Part shown: positions 1 through 8,113 of the stretch, one piece after another
Layout of the letters: each line of letters starts with the position of its first letter
Numbering within the stretch: position 1 is the first letter of the stretch
NCBI GenBank assembly: GCA_052144935.1
Contig: JBKQPR010000044.1
Span: 1 to 22,249 of the forward strand
Length of the DNA: 22,249 bases
Reading direction: 5' to 3'
Source: JOPF133 sp052144935
GTDB taxonomy: Bacteria > Acidobacteriota > Terriglobia > Bryobacterales > Bryobacteraceae
Translations under genes and position numbers: made by a program
The notes under the pieces: generated by a model
What the model saw: the letters and a program-made list of their open reading frames with translations, nothing else
What the model was told of the DNA's origin: nothing
Databases searched by the model: none

Positions 1-212
1 GGGGCAGGAGGTGAAGCAGCGAAAACTAAACTGACTTACTCACACACGAGGGGCATCAGCCGAGCGGGGCCAGCGCTCGGAAGGGTGATCGTGTGCATAA
101 TCCAGGTGGGAGCAAACTGACCGGTCACTTGGCTGGTTTGTCGCCTGGCCGCCGAAGTGACTTGGGGAACGCCCCACAAACGGCTTCTGGGAGACTCGCC
201 GGCGCACGCACC
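1..212. other. Non-coding flank with a GC hairpin
   Basis: I see no convincing gene in this stretch; the reading frames that enter it lack a plausible start or family resemblance. It lies downstream of the minus-strand propeller gene. An inverted repeat (CCGAGCG at 60-66 pairing with CGCTCGG at 74-80, 7-nt loop) could be part of transcription termination, but no T-run follows on either strand, so a rho-independent terminator is not supported. Confidence 0.4.
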
Positions 213-3200
213 TTACGGCATATTGCTCACCATGATGTTCGGTATATCCTGCTTTCTCAGCAGCCCATTGAAATCCGCCAGCTCATGTGCCAGCACCAGC
301 TTCAGCCGCTGCTGATAAGTCGCCGCCTGCTCCTTCAACTCGTCATGCACGGCCACCTGCTGAGTGGTCGGCTGAAAGTCCGAACTCTCCACTTCCGTCG
401 CCAGGTAGCCGATCTTCTCCACCAGCTTGGGGGAAAACCTCACATCGTCCTGCCCGCGCCCCGTATCTCTCAACTGAATCAGATTCTCTTCAATCTCCAC
501 CAGCTTGGCGCTCAACTGATCGGCCCCGGCACGAACCGGCTCCTGCCCCGTCCCCAACGCCGACTTCAACTGCAGGACCTGCGCCCGCAGCGACTCGATC
601 TCGTTGACTGCGTCCACCAGGTTATTCATGGTTCCCGAAAGCGAAGTCATGAGCCTGGTCTGCACCTGAATGTCGCCCTCGGTCCCATTCGAGTGGGGGT
701 CTTTGAGCACTTTCAGCGGCTGCGTGTAGTCCTTGCCGTCCACCGTCAGCTTGACCGTATAAGTCCCCGGAGGCGCCAATAGCGAAATCCGGCGCTCGCC
801 CGGCGCATTCCGGAACCCCTGCGCATTGAGCGTGATTTCCGGCGCGTACTCCGGCGCAGTTCGCAGACGCATCTGTTTGGTGGCCTCAAACCGCAGGTCC
901 CACCAGACCCGGTTCACTCCCGGCTGCGCGCCCGCCGTCAGCGTCCGCAGCGCATGCCCGCCCGCATCCACAATGGCCAGCCGGACCGGCCCCTGCGGAG
1001 CCGCTTTCAAGTAGTAGTCGATCGACGCCCCGTAGGGTGGATTGTTCCCCACGGTCGGATCGTTCGGGGTGGCCTCCGGCTGGGTGGCATTGCGGAACCG
1101 GTACGCATCCCGAGGCGCAAACAGAAACGCGTTCGATTCGGCTGTCTGTGCCGTCATCTGCTGGAGCGGCGTCAGATCGTCCAGGATCCAAAACCCGCGC
1201 CCATAGGTGGCCAGCACGAGGTCGTGGAAATGCTCCTGCACCGCGATCCAATACACCGGCGCGTGCGGCAGATTCGATTGCAGCGGCTGCCAGTTGGCCC
1301 CGTCGTTGAACGACACATACAGCGCGTTCTCGGTCCCCAGATACAGCAGACCGCGCCGCACAGGGTCTTCCCGGACGCAATGCGCGTAGCTCAACATGCT
1401 ATGCGGAATCCCGTTTGTGATCAGGGTCCACGAAGCTCCGTAGTCGCTGGTCTTATAGACCCACGGGTCGCGATTATTGACCTGATGCAGATCCACGGTC
1501 GCGTAGGCCGTCCCCGCGTCATACCGCGAAGCCTCGATATTGGAAAACGTGCCCCACTCCGGCAAGCCTGGCAAATTGGCCGTCACGTTGGTCCACGTCT
1601 TGCCGCCATCGCGCGTCACCTGCAACAATCCGTCATTGGTTCCCGCCCAGATCAGGCCCGCCTGCTTGGGCGATTCCGCAATGGCAAATACCACTCCCGC
1701 GTATTCCACACCGATGTTGTCGCCGGTGAGACCGCCGGAGAATCCCTGCCGCGTCTTGTCGTTCCGCGTCAGGTCCGGGCTGATCACCTTCCAGGAGTGC
1801 CCCTGGTCGGTGGTCATGTGCACGAACTGGCTGCCCGCGTAAACCTTGTTATGATCGTGCGGCGAAATGGCCAGCGGAAATTCCCAGTTGAACCGGTATT
1901 TCACTTCGCCCGCCGTCGCCCCGCTGGCCATCTCCGGCCAGATCTCGACGTTGCGCGCCTGGCGATTGCGTTCATCGAACACGGTGACGATACCGCCCAC
2001 GCTCCCGGACCCCGACGCGCTCGACCAGATGATATTCGGGTCCACCGGATCCGGCATGGCAAACCCGCTCTCGCCTCCGGTCACAGAGTGCCACGCGCTG
2101 CGCGGAATCGGCCCTCCCACAGGCGCGCCGCCCGCCGCCACTCCACCGCGCCCGCCCCGGCCCCCGCGGCCGCCGCCACCACCTGCGGGTACGGCTTGCG
2201 GCTCCGCACCTGGCGCCCCACCTTCTCCCGGAATCACGGCCGTCTCCGGCGCACCGCCGCGCCCGCCGCCCCCACCCCCGCGACCTTCCGCCAAAGTGTT
2301 GCTTGGCCCGCGATAAGAAGACCCGTCCTGTTTGTTGCCGTACACGAAATACGGAATCTGGTTATCCACCGAGACGTGATAGAGCTGGGCGATGGGCAGT
2401 TGCACGCGGCTCCAGGTGCGGCCGCGATTGATGGTGATCCCCAGCCCGCCGTCATTCGCAACCACGATCCGGTCGCCGTTGGTTGGATCGATCCACATAT
2501 CGTGGTTGTCTCCACCCGGCGTCGCGATCGGCGTCAACGTCCGCCCGCCATCGAGCGACCTTGAAAACGACGACGACAAGAAGAAGATCTCGTTCTCGTT
2601 ATCCGGTGAGACGGCGCACCGCGTGTAGTATGCGGCGCGCCCCTGTAACTGGCGATCGTAGCTCACCAGCTCCCAGGTATCGCCGGCGTTGTCAGACCGC
2701 CACAACTGCCCGCGCTGCGTCGGCTTCCCATCCATGGGGACGCCGTCGCCCGTCTCAATCAGCGCATACACGCGGCTGGTCTTCCGGGCCAGCGCCACGC
2801 CGATCTTCCCCACCGGCGGATTGGGCAGCCCGTGTCCCGTGAGATGCTTCCAGGTGAGACCGCCATCGGTCGATTTATACAGCCCGCTCCCCGGCCCGCC
2901 GCTGGTGCGCCCCCACGTATGCATCTCCAGTTGCCACATGCCCGCATAAAGGATCCGCGCGTTATTCGGATCCATGGCGATGTCGGAGCAACCGGTATTC
3001 TGGTCCACGAATAGGACGCGCTCCCAGGTCTTACCGGCATCCGCCGTGCGGAACACGCCCCGCTCCTGTTGCGGCCCGTAAGCATGCCCCAGCGCGCAGG
3101 CCAGCACGATATCCGGATTGCGCGGATCGATCAAAATGCGCCCGATGCGCCCGGTCTGATCGAGCCCCGTGTGCGTCCACGTCTTTCCGGCATCGGTCGA

Positions 3201-3560
3201 TTTATAGATCCCATCGCCCACCGAGATGTGGCTGCGGATGAATGTTTCGCCCGTGCCCGCCCACACGATGTTGGGATCGGTGGAGGCCACCGCCAGCGAC
3301 CCCACCGACGACACGGATTCCGAATCGAAAATCGGGTTCCACGTGGTGCCGCCGTCGGTGGTCTTAAAAATCCCGCCCGAGGCCGCCCCCGCGTAATACA
3401 GGCTGGGATCGCCCGGCACGCTGGCCGCCGCGATTACGCGGTTACCCACCGGACCGATGTAGCGAAATCGCATTTGGCTGAGTTGATCCGGGCCGGCCTG
3501 CGCCTGCGCCAGGCCCACCACCGCCGTGATGGCCAGCAGAGCCGATTTCAAGAATGACAT
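213..3560 (-). CDS. Exported Asp-box (BNR/sortilin VPS10-like) beta-propeller protein
   Basis: A 1115-residue secreted protein. The start is the ATG at 3560, not an in-frame one 13 codons upstream, because GAGGAGG lies 5 nt before it and a clean signal peptide follows (hydrophobic residues 6-20, cleavage near AQA at 20-22). The body carries at least ten Asp-boxes of the S/T-x-D-x-G-x-T-W type, for example at about 67-74, 120-128, 171-179, 229-237 and 288-296, more in the second half, as in glycosyl-hydrolase BNR and VPS10/sortilin propellers. A glycine/arginine-rich, proline-poor linker at about 426-483 separates the two propeller halves. The C-terminal part resembles a FlgD-type Ig-like segment (near LRTLTAG and RVWWDL), then a helical, probably coiled-coil tail. 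Such proteins are numerous in Acidobacteria. Despite the name, hydrolase activity is unproven and binding or protein-protein contact outside the cytoplasm is equally likely. The gene appears monocistronic. Confidence 0.9.
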   Translation of the reverse strand: MSFLKSALLAITAVVGLAQAQAGPDQLSQMRFRYIGPVGNRVIAAASVPGDPSLYYAGAASGGIFKTTDGGTTWNPIFDSESVSSVGSLAVASTDPNIVWAGTGETFIRSHISVGDGIYKSTDAGKTWTHTGLDQTGRIGRILIDPRNPDIVLACALGHAYGPQQERGVFRTADAGKTWERVLFVDQNTGCSDIAMDPNNARILYAGMWQLEMHTWGRTSGGPGSGLYKSTDGGLTWKHLTGHGLPNPPVGKIGVALARKTSRVYALIETGDGVPMDGKPTQRGQLWRSDNAGDTWELVSYDRQLQGRAAYYTRCAVSPDNENEIFFLSSSFSRSLDGGRTLTPIATPGGDNHDMWIDPTNGDRIVVANDGGLGITINRGRTWSRVQLPIAQLYHVSVDNQIPYFVYGNKQDGSSYRGPSNTLAEGRGGGGGGRGGAPETAVIPGEGGAPGAEPQAVPAGGGGGRGGRGGRGGVAAGGAPVGGPIPRSAWHSVTGGESGFAMPDPVDPNIIWSSASGSGSVGGIVTVFDERNRQARNVEIWPEMASGATAGEVKYRFNWEFPLAISPHDHNKVYAGSQFVHMTTDQGHSWKVISPDLTRNDKTRQGFSGGLTGDNIGVEYAGVVFAIAESPKQAGLIWAGTNDGLLQVTRDGGKTWTNVTANLPGLPEWGTFSNIEASRYDAGTAYATVDLHQVNNRDPWVYKTSDYGASWTLITNGIPHSMLSYAHCVREDPVRRGLLYLGTENALYVSFNDGANWQPLQSNLPHAPVYWIAVQEHFHDLVLATYGRGFWILDDLTPLQQMTAQTAESNAFLFAPRDAYRFRNATQPEATPNDPTVGNNPPYGASIDYYLKAAPQGPVRLAIVDAGGHALRTLTAGAQPGVNRVWWDLRFEATKQMRLRTAPEYAPEITLNAQGFRNAPGERRISLLAPPGTYTVKLTVDGKDYTQPLKVLKDPHSNGTEGDIQVQTRLMTSLSGTMNNLVDAVNEIESLRAQVLQLKSALGTGQEPVRAGADQLSAKLVEIEENLIQLRDTGRGQDDVRFSPKLVEKIGYLATEVESSDFQPTTQQVAVHDELKEQAATYQQRLKLVLAHELADFNGLLRKQDIPNIMVSNMP

Positions 3561-3565
3561 GGATG

Positions 3566-3572
3566 CCTCCTC
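3566..3572 (-). promoter_or_regulatory. Strong ribosome binding site of the propeller gene
   Basis: GAGGAGG on the minus strand, 5 nt before the ATG at 3560. It decides the start codon in favour of the signal-peptide methionine. Confidence 0.8.
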
Positions 3573-3589
3573 GTTAACCCTCGGATGGA

Positions 3590-3601
3590 CAGTATACACC
3601 C
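3590..3601 (-). promoter_or_regulatory. Candidate -10 / palindromic motif upstream of propeller gene
   Basis: The minus strand reads GGGTGTATACTG, containing the -10-like TATACT about 30 nt before the start codon. No good -35 is visible. Nearly the same string lies upstream of the neighbouring YVTN gene (4768-4779), so this may be a shared promoter or operator. Confidence 0.35.
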
Positions 3602-3683
3602 GTAGTGGGGAGCGCGACAGCCTGTGTTGAGTGGTTGAGGCGAACGGGAGAAGTCGTGGCTTTGGCCATGCTTCCCGCCACCT

Positions 3684-4685
3684 TCAGGTGGTTGGCACCT
3701 TCACCACCAGAACCCGCCCGACTTTCACCCGTGCCACTTCGCGCTGCGTGTGAGCGTCGATGATGGAGCAATCGTTGGTATCGCTGTTGCTCACCGCGCA
3801 GTACTTGCCGTCGGGCGAAAAGGCGACCCAGTTGGGGCATTTTCCGACGTGAATGATGGGCGAAGTCTTCCTGGTGGCCAAGTCATAGACGTAAATCCCG
3901 CCATCGGCGAGACTGGTGACCCAGAGCTGTTTGCCATCCGGACTGAGCGCCAGGCCATGCGTGGGGGTGTTCACTTCCAGGGGACAATCGAGCGGCGGCG
4001 CCGGCGGCAGCTCCACTCGTTCGATTACTTTGCCGCTGGGAATGTCGGCGATGACGAATCCGTGCAGACTGGTCAGCGCGGCGTAGAGGGCTTTTTCATC
4101 ATCCGAGACCACATACGGGCGGGGAATGCCGCCGGTCGGGATCCTGGCGGAGAAGTCCATCTTCTTTAGATCGATGACGTCAATTTCGTTACTCCCCATC
4201 AAGGACACATACATGTCGTTGTTGTTTCCGGTGTTGAAGCAGTTGTGCGGCACCTTGACGGGGAGCACCTTCACCACTTTCTTCAGGATGGTATCGACGA
4301 TATCCACGCTGTCGCCGTCGCGAATGGGGACGCCGACGTAGCGGCCGTCCGGTGTGGCGGCGCACTCATTCGGCTTGCCGGTCACGGGAATGGTATTGAG
4401 GATTTTGCCCGTGACCGTGCCGATGGTTTTGAGGTTGTTCTCCGACTCGATCGTGGTGAAGAGCCTGCGCCCGTCGGCGGGTGCGCAGAGCGCATGGGGT
4501 TGGTTGCCCACCTTGATGGTGTCCACGATCTTGAGGGTACCCAGATCGATGACCGTAATGTCATCGCCCAAGCTGTTGTCCACGTAAAGGAGCATTCTTG
4601 CTCCACCGTCCGAAGACGCCGCATTCATCGCGGCTGCCGCGAGCAGGGCAGCTCCCCCGGCTATGCGAGCAATGGTAATCCGCAT
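3684..4685 (-). CDS. Exported YVTN-family beta-propeller repeat protein
   Basis: 333 residues. The ATG at 4685 is preceded by AGAGG at good spacing. The N-terminus is a signal peptide (positive n-region, alanine-rich core to about residue 23), so the protein is secreted or periplasmic. The remainder is a series of about 40-residue blades with the YVTN/lactonase-like pattern: a start such as LLYVDNSLGDDITVIDLGT (32-50), the turn TPDGRYVGVP (111-120), then SNEIDVIDL, SPDGKQLWVTS and SPDGKYCAVSN (289-300). Seven cysteines are present, unusual for such propellers, and may form disulfides after export. Family members bind ligands or partner proteins; a 6-phosphogluconolactonase-like activity is possible but no catalytic set can be assigned. 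The gene is 123 nt downstream of the VOC gene stop and 123 nt upstream of the Asp-box gene, each gap with its own promoter-like motif. Confidence 0.88.
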   Translation of the reverse strand: MRITIARIAGGAALLAAAAMNAASSDGGARMLLYVDNSLGDDITVIDLGTLKIVDTIKVGNQPHALCAPADGRRLFTTIESENNLKTIGTVTGKILNTIPVTGKPNECAATPDGRYVGVPIRDGDSVDIVDTILKKVVKVLPVKVPHNCFNTGNNNDMYVSLMGSNEIDVIDLKKMDFSARIPTGGIPRPYVVSDDEKALYAALTSLHGFVIADIPSGKVIERVELPPAPPLDCPLEVNTPTHGLALSPDGKQLWVTSLADGGIYVYDLATRKTSPIIHVGKCPNWVAFSPDGKYCAVSNSDTNDCSIIDAHTQREVARVKVGRVLVVKVPTT

Positions 4686-4767
4686 GGTGTACCTCTGAGT
4701 GATGGCTCATTCGGGAGCCAGGCCGTATCTATCCGGAACTTCGATTCCGGGATCCCAGCGTCTGCAT

Positions 4768-4779
4768 CAGTGTACACCC
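4768..4779 (-). promoter_or_regulatory. Candidate promoter/operator motif upstream of YVTN gene
   Basis: The minus strand reads GGGTGTACACTG, with the perfect 8-bp palindrome GTGTACAC and a -10-like TACACT (4769-4774). It matches the motif at 3590-3601 in 11 of 12 positions. It lies about 83 nt before the start codon; no -35 is clear. Confidence 0.3.
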
Positions 4780-4809
4780 AGCCGCGCCGGCCGCGGTGGT
4801 CCCGGCTGG

Positions 4810-5469
4810 CTACCATGAGCAAAGCAGGGGAAGATCGGGGCGGAAATCGGTCTGGGCGCCCTGCTGTCCGTGATCAAACTCAAGTTCCAGCAGATGTCCC
4901 GGCCCGGTCTTAAGCGAAATCACGTTGTGGCTCGCCATCGCCTTCGTCACTGACGTCTCTTTGAGCGGAGGGCCGAGAATTCGAAGACCGGTGATCTCAC
5001 GAAATCCGGCGGGATGTTCGACAGGCTGAAGTCTCTCCAGTGCCTCCTCGGGCGCCCGGCCGCTTTCGATGCAGCACCACATGGGCTCTTCCAGTTCAGT
5101 GCCGGTTGCAATCCGAAGCACCAGATCCGGCATGGTTTTCGGGCGGTATTCCCACGATTCAAATGGGCACCCTCTCTGAGGTTCCGGGTCAGGCCGGATG
5201 ACGATGCCAAACGGTGAGGCGCCACGCCCGGCGGCCGAACAGCGCTCCCAAAGTCTGGTGCCGCGAGTCTGCTCCCCCTGCGCCTCCGCGGCATTTTCTA
5301 CCCAGAGCAACTCCAGCATGGCATTTCGAAAGAAGAAGCGGCGGCAGGCTGTGCCCTGCCCGGGGTGGTGGTTCGGACTTCCTTCCGTAAGACCAAGTGC
5401 TCGCAGCCTGTGAGCAGCGGGGGCGCCGGCCTCCGTGCAGATGAAAACATGATCGAGAGCGACAGCCAT
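4810..5469 (-). CDS. VOC-superfamily glyoxalase-like protein
   Basis: 219 residues from the ATG at 5469. A longer reading to 5616 adds an arginine-rich stretch unlike the family and is rejected. The start MAVALDHVFICTEAGAP and the following residues (RRFFFRNAMLELLWVEN at about 43-59) match the Glyoxalase_3-type fold of the vicinal-oxygen-chelate superfamily, in which paired beta-alpha-beta-beta-beta units hold a metal. His7 and Glu53 are candidate metal ligands for the first module; the second module ends with GHLLELEFD (191-199). No signal peptide, so it is probably cytoplasmic. Substrate unknown. No Shine-Dalgarno sequence is visible; CATAAT lies 6 nt before the ATG, so the mRNA may be leaderless. 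It is divergent from the ATP-grasp gene. Confidence 0.8.
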   Translation of the reverse strand: MAVALDHVFICTEAGAPAAHRLRALGLTEGSPNHHPGQGTACRRFFFRNAMLELLWVENAAEAQGEQTRGTRLWERCSAAGRGASPFGIVIRPDPEPQRGCPFESWEYRPKTMPDLVLRIATGTELEEPMWCCIESGRAPEEALERLQPVEHPAGFREITGLRILGPPLKETSVTKAMASHNVISLKTGPGHLLELEFDHGQQGAQTDFRPDLPLLCSW

Positions 5470-5475
5470 CGGATC

Positions 5476-5481
5476 ATTATG
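5476..5481 (-). promoter_or_regulatory. Possible -10 box abutting VOC gene start
   Basis: CATAAT on the minus strand, 6 nt before the start codon, with no Shine-Dalgarno sequence. A transcript from it would begin at or next to the ATG. Confidence 0.35.
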
Positions 5482-5630
5482 CCATCGGGAGATACGCCGG
5501 GAAATCGCTCGGTCGCCCCAACGCCGATGAATCGTAATGGCTGCTGCCCTCGCAAGCCGCCGCGCCGCTGGTGTATCTCGCATCGGACGCCGGAGCGCAG
5601 ATCGCCGGCGCCGCAATCCGATTTACGGCC

Positions 5631-5648
5631 GGCAGGTCCGGCAGGTCC
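5631..5648. repeat. Two tandem copies of a 9-bp unit
   Basis: GGCAGGTCC occurs twice in tandem (5631-5639 and 5640-5648) in the divergent gap between the VOC and ATP-grasp genes. It may be a binding site or only slippage. The rest of the gap (5470-5694) shows no gene. Confidence 0.6.
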
Positions 5649-5682
5649 GGCATGCGCGGCAGCGCGCCGGCTGGTGCGCCTC

Positions 5683-5688
5683 TATAGT
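5683..5688 (+). promoter_or_regulatory. Possible -10 box abutting ATP-grasp gene start
   Basis: TATAGT, 6 nt before the ATG at 5695, with no Shine-Dalgarno sequence between. This spacing is what a leaderless transcript would require. No -35 is recognised. Confidence 0.4.
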
Positions 5689-5694
5689 AAAAGC

Positions 5695-6678
5695 ATGGTG
5701 TACGACCTGGTAGTCCTCTTCGAACATCCGGAATGGCAGAAGCCGCTGTGGGTGGCACTCGAACGGCGAGGGGTTCGCTATGCCGCGCTCGACTTGAAGC
5801 GGGCGGCGTTCGATCCGGACGCCACTCCCCAGGCGGCGCTCTACTTCAACCAGGCAAGCCCCAGCGCCTATGTGCGAGGGAACACGCGCGCAGTGCCTCT
5901 GGCCCTGTCGCTGATGCGTTCACTGGAACTGGGCGGCGCCCGGGTATTGAACGGCTCACGCGCGTTTCTGCTGGAACTCAGCAAATCGGCGCAGGCCGCG
6001 CTGCTGCGTAAGCTGGAGATCCCCCATCCGAAATCGCTGGCCTTTAACGACCCTGAGACGGCCCTGGAACAATGGACCGGCGGCTGGCCGGCCTTGCTCA
6101 AGCCGGAACAGGGCGGCAGCGGGGCGCGGATGTTTCTGCTGCATTCGGCGGATGAGTTTCGAAAGCTGCTGCGGGATCGACCTTCGCTGTGGCTGCCCGA
6201 CAACCTGTTGCTGCTGCAGGAGTATTTCCCGGTGGATGCGGCCCAGGGGATCGTCCGAATGGAGTTTCTGGGAAACAAGCTGCTGTACGCCATGCGGGTG
6301 GTGTCGCATGGCGCATTCAATCTATGCCCGTCGGAGGCGTGCAATCCGGAAGGCGGCGGCGAGTCGCATTGCGCGATCCCGGCGCAAGCGGCCGCCAGGC
6401 CGGTGGAGTTTTATCCCTACGCGGAAGTGCCTGCCGTAGCGGTTCGGATGGGGGAGAAAATTATGGCATCCGGCGGTTTGGATGTCGCTGGGATTGAGTA
6501 TCTGGAGGCAGCCGACGGCAGACGAATCTTCTACGATGTGAACGCGAATTCCAACCTCCGTGCGCCGATTGGGCAGGCGTTCGGATTCGATCCGTTTGAG
6601 CGCGTCGTGGATTACCTGGCAGAGCAGATAGAGCGAGCCGGAATAGAAAGGGCCGGGCTGCAGTCGCCCGGCCACTGA
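5695..6678 (+). CDS. ATP-grasp (RimK-like) ligase of unknown substrate
   Basis: 327 residues from the ATG at 5695; the frame is open further upstream but that sequence is arginine/proline-rich and non-conserved. The layout is a pre-ATP-grasp N-domain (1-95), then ATP-grasp subdomains. Motifs visible are the adenine/phosphate-loop segment LLKPEQGGSGARM (134-146), LLLLQEYF (171-178), and the metal-binding end AGIEYLEAADGRRIFYDVNA (265-284) with N283/N285, as in RimK and D-Ala-D-Ala ligase relatives. Such enzymes couple a carboxylate to an amine through an acyl-phosphate. Partner genes that would reveal a substrate are absent: it is flanked by a divergent VOC protein and a convergent CE15 esterase. 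Family assignment is good, function unassigned. Confidence 0.82.
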   Translation: MVYDLVVLFEHPEWQKPLWVALERRGVRYAALDLKRAAFDPDATPQAALYFNQASPSAYVRGNTRAVPLALSLMRSLELGGARVLNGSRAFLLELSKSAQAALLRKLEIPHPKSLAFNDPETALEQWTGGWPALLKPEQGGSGARMFLLHSADEFRKLLRDRPSLWLPDNLLLLQEYFPVDAAQGIVRMEFLGNKLLYAMRVVSHGAFNLCPSEACNPEGGGESHCAIPAQAAARPVEFYPYAEVPAVAVRMGEKIMASGGLDVAGIEYLEAADGRRIFYDVNANSNLRAPIGQAFGFDPFERVVDYLAEQIERAGIERAGLQSPGH

Positions 6679-6707
6679 CCCCTGAGAAAAGCCGCCTGAC
6701 TGAGAGC

Positions 6708-6726
6708 GCCGGCACAACCTGCCGGC
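6708..6726. terminator. Hairpin between convergent genes
   Basis: GCCGGC (6708-6713), a 7-nt loop, then GCCGGC (6721-6726) forms a 6-bp GC stem in the 52-nt gap between the ATP-grasp and CE15 stops. It could serve both strands. There is no T-run directly after it, so this is a weak call. Confidence 0.35.
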
Positions 6727-6730
6727 CGGG

Positions 6731-8020
6731 TTACTTCGCGCCCCACTGAATATCGGCGAACTTCAGATATTGCTCCCAGTCGTAGGCTGTGACGCTGTGG
6801 TTGCCGGGGCGGATGTGGTAGGCCACGGTCTGCTGAATGGGACGATCGAGCGGCGGCATGTCGAACGTGCCTAATCCGGTCTTGCCCAGCAGGGTCCAGA
6901 CAGGAGAGGCGTTGGCGGCGCCGAGGAACTCGCCTTTGGGGTCGGACCATTGATCGCCCTCGGCGCTGGCGACATACAAGGCGCGCGGGGCAATCAGCGC
7001 CAGCAGCATGTGCGAGTCGAAGGGCATCTGGTCTTCGCGATCGTTGTACTTTCGGAAATTGGCGCAGAACCAGTAGGGGAAGTGGGTGTTCAGGTCCGTG
7101 GTGCGCTCGCCGTAATCGCGGCGGCTGATGGCGGCGCCGCCTTCGCCCGACTCGTTCGAGATCACGATCGAAAAACGCGTGTCCTGCGCGCCCGCCCACA
7201 AAGCCGTTTTGCCTAAGCGCGAATGGCCGAAGACGGCGACGCGTTTGGCGTCCACGTTTTTATCCTTTTCCAGGTAATCCATGGCGCGGCTCAGGCCCCA
7301 GGCCCACGCGCCAATGGCGCCCCATTCGTCCGGCGCGACGCTCCCCGCGACGCCCCCTGGGCCCGGCTTCAAGAAAAGCTGGCGGACTCCGTGGGGCATG
7401 CCGCCGTCGAAATCCGGCTCAATATCGCCGCAATAGATGGTGGCCAGGCCGTAGCCGTGCGCCAGGATCTGGTCGAGCTGCCAGTTGCCGGCTGAAGCTC
7501 CGCGCGATTCTTCCTTGGAGGTGCGGCGGATCATCTGCCGAGTGGCGGGGTCGCGCACCCATTCCTCGCCGAGTTTGACGCCGGGGTCGGAATAAACGCT
7601 CTGGTTGCCGGCGAAACTCAAGGCCAGGAAGACGGGGACGGGCTTGGGCGCGGCTGCCGGCAGATAGAGCAGCAGGGCGGCCTTGGGTTCTTTGCCGGGG
7701 CCCGCAAAGTAGATGGCGATCTGCTTGCGAATGGCGCGGCCGCCGAGCGCGTGAGCGTCCGAGCCGGCAACCTCATAGTCGAGCCTGGCCGGCGCGGCGG
7801 GGCTGCGCCCAAAGACTTCCGTCTGGTAAATCTTGAGGATCTCGGGACGGCGCTGATTGAGCCAGACCTGAGGAGTGGTGACGGGTTGCCCGTTGGCGAG
7901 AGTCAGGAGGGCGGGCAGGGTATACTTCGGGACCTTGGCTTCGTCGAAGTTGGCGCCGGGGTGGTTCTGCGCGGCAGCGCCGAAACAAGCCGCGAGCGCC
8001 AGCAGGTATTGTGCGCGCAT
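6731..8020 (-). CDS. CE15-type glucuronoyl esterase-like secreted hydrolase
   Basis: 429 residues with a short signal peptide (MRAQYLLALAACFGAAAQ). The alpha/beta-hydrolase core carries the CE15 signature GHSRLGK (265-271, nucleophile Ser267 followed by the conserved Arg268), then SNESGEGG (288-295, candidate acid Glu290), AEGDQWSDP (353-361, Asp356) and GNHSVTAYDWEQYL (406-419, His408). As I remember it, these numbers coincide with the catalytic residues of the studied bacterial enzyme OtCE15A; that needs checking. CE15 enzymes cleave the ester between lignin alcohols and 4-O-methyl-glucuronate side chains of xylan. Predicted location is the periplasm or outside, with a role in plant-polymer use. 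No polysaccharide lyase or xylanase sits nearby. TACAAT lies 8 nt before the ATG and a GAGG sequence lies between the two, so either a short-leader or a leaderless transcript is possible. Confidence 0.88.
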   Translation of the reverse strand: MRAQYLLALAACFGAAAQNHPGANFDEAKVPKYTLPALLTLANGQPVTTPQVWLNQRRPEILKIYQTEVFGRSPAAPARLDYEVAGSDAHALGGRAIRKQIAIYFAGPGKEPKAALLLYLPAAAPKPVPVFLALSFAGNQSVYSDPGVKLGEEWVRDPATRQMIRRTSKEESRGASAGNWQLDQILAHGYGLATIYCGDIEPDFDGGMPHGVRQLFLKPGPGGVAGSVAPDEWGAIGAWAWGLSRAMDYLEKDKNVDAKRVAVFGHSRLGKTALWAGAQDTRFSIVISNESGEGGAAISRRDYGERTTDLNTHFPYWFCANFRKYNDREDQMPFDSHMLLALIAPRALYVASAEGDQWSDPKGEFLGAANASPVWTLLGKTGLGTFDMPPLDRPIQQTVAYHIRPGNHSVTAYDWEQYLKFADIQWGAK

Positions 8021-8028
8021 GATCCTCG

Positions 8029-8034
8029 ATTGTA
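8029..8034 (-). promoter_or_regulatory. Possible -10 box close to CE15 gene start
   Basis: TACAAT on the minus strand, 8 nt upstream of the ATG at 8020. CGAGG between the two could act as a Shine-Dalgarno sequence only if transcription starts upstream of this box. Confidence 0.4.
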
Positions 8035-8113
8035 ACCGGATTTGACTGTCTCCATCCGGGAGGGGTCGATCCCTCGCCCTCAGGCGACGGCTTCAGCTAG
8101 GAGCGCCGCAGAT

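Noticed and set aside
954..2564. A 536-codon open frame on the plus strand opposite the Asp-box propeller gene
   Set aside because: It mirrors a real gene with signal peptide and many Asp-boxes; its own product is Arg/Pro/His-rich with no domain. Long antisense frames are expected in GC-rich genes.
3679..3692. CCACC-TTCA-GGTGG hairpin at the YVTN stop codon as a terminator
   Set aside because: It lies across the stop codon and is followed by GC-rich sequence without a T-run.
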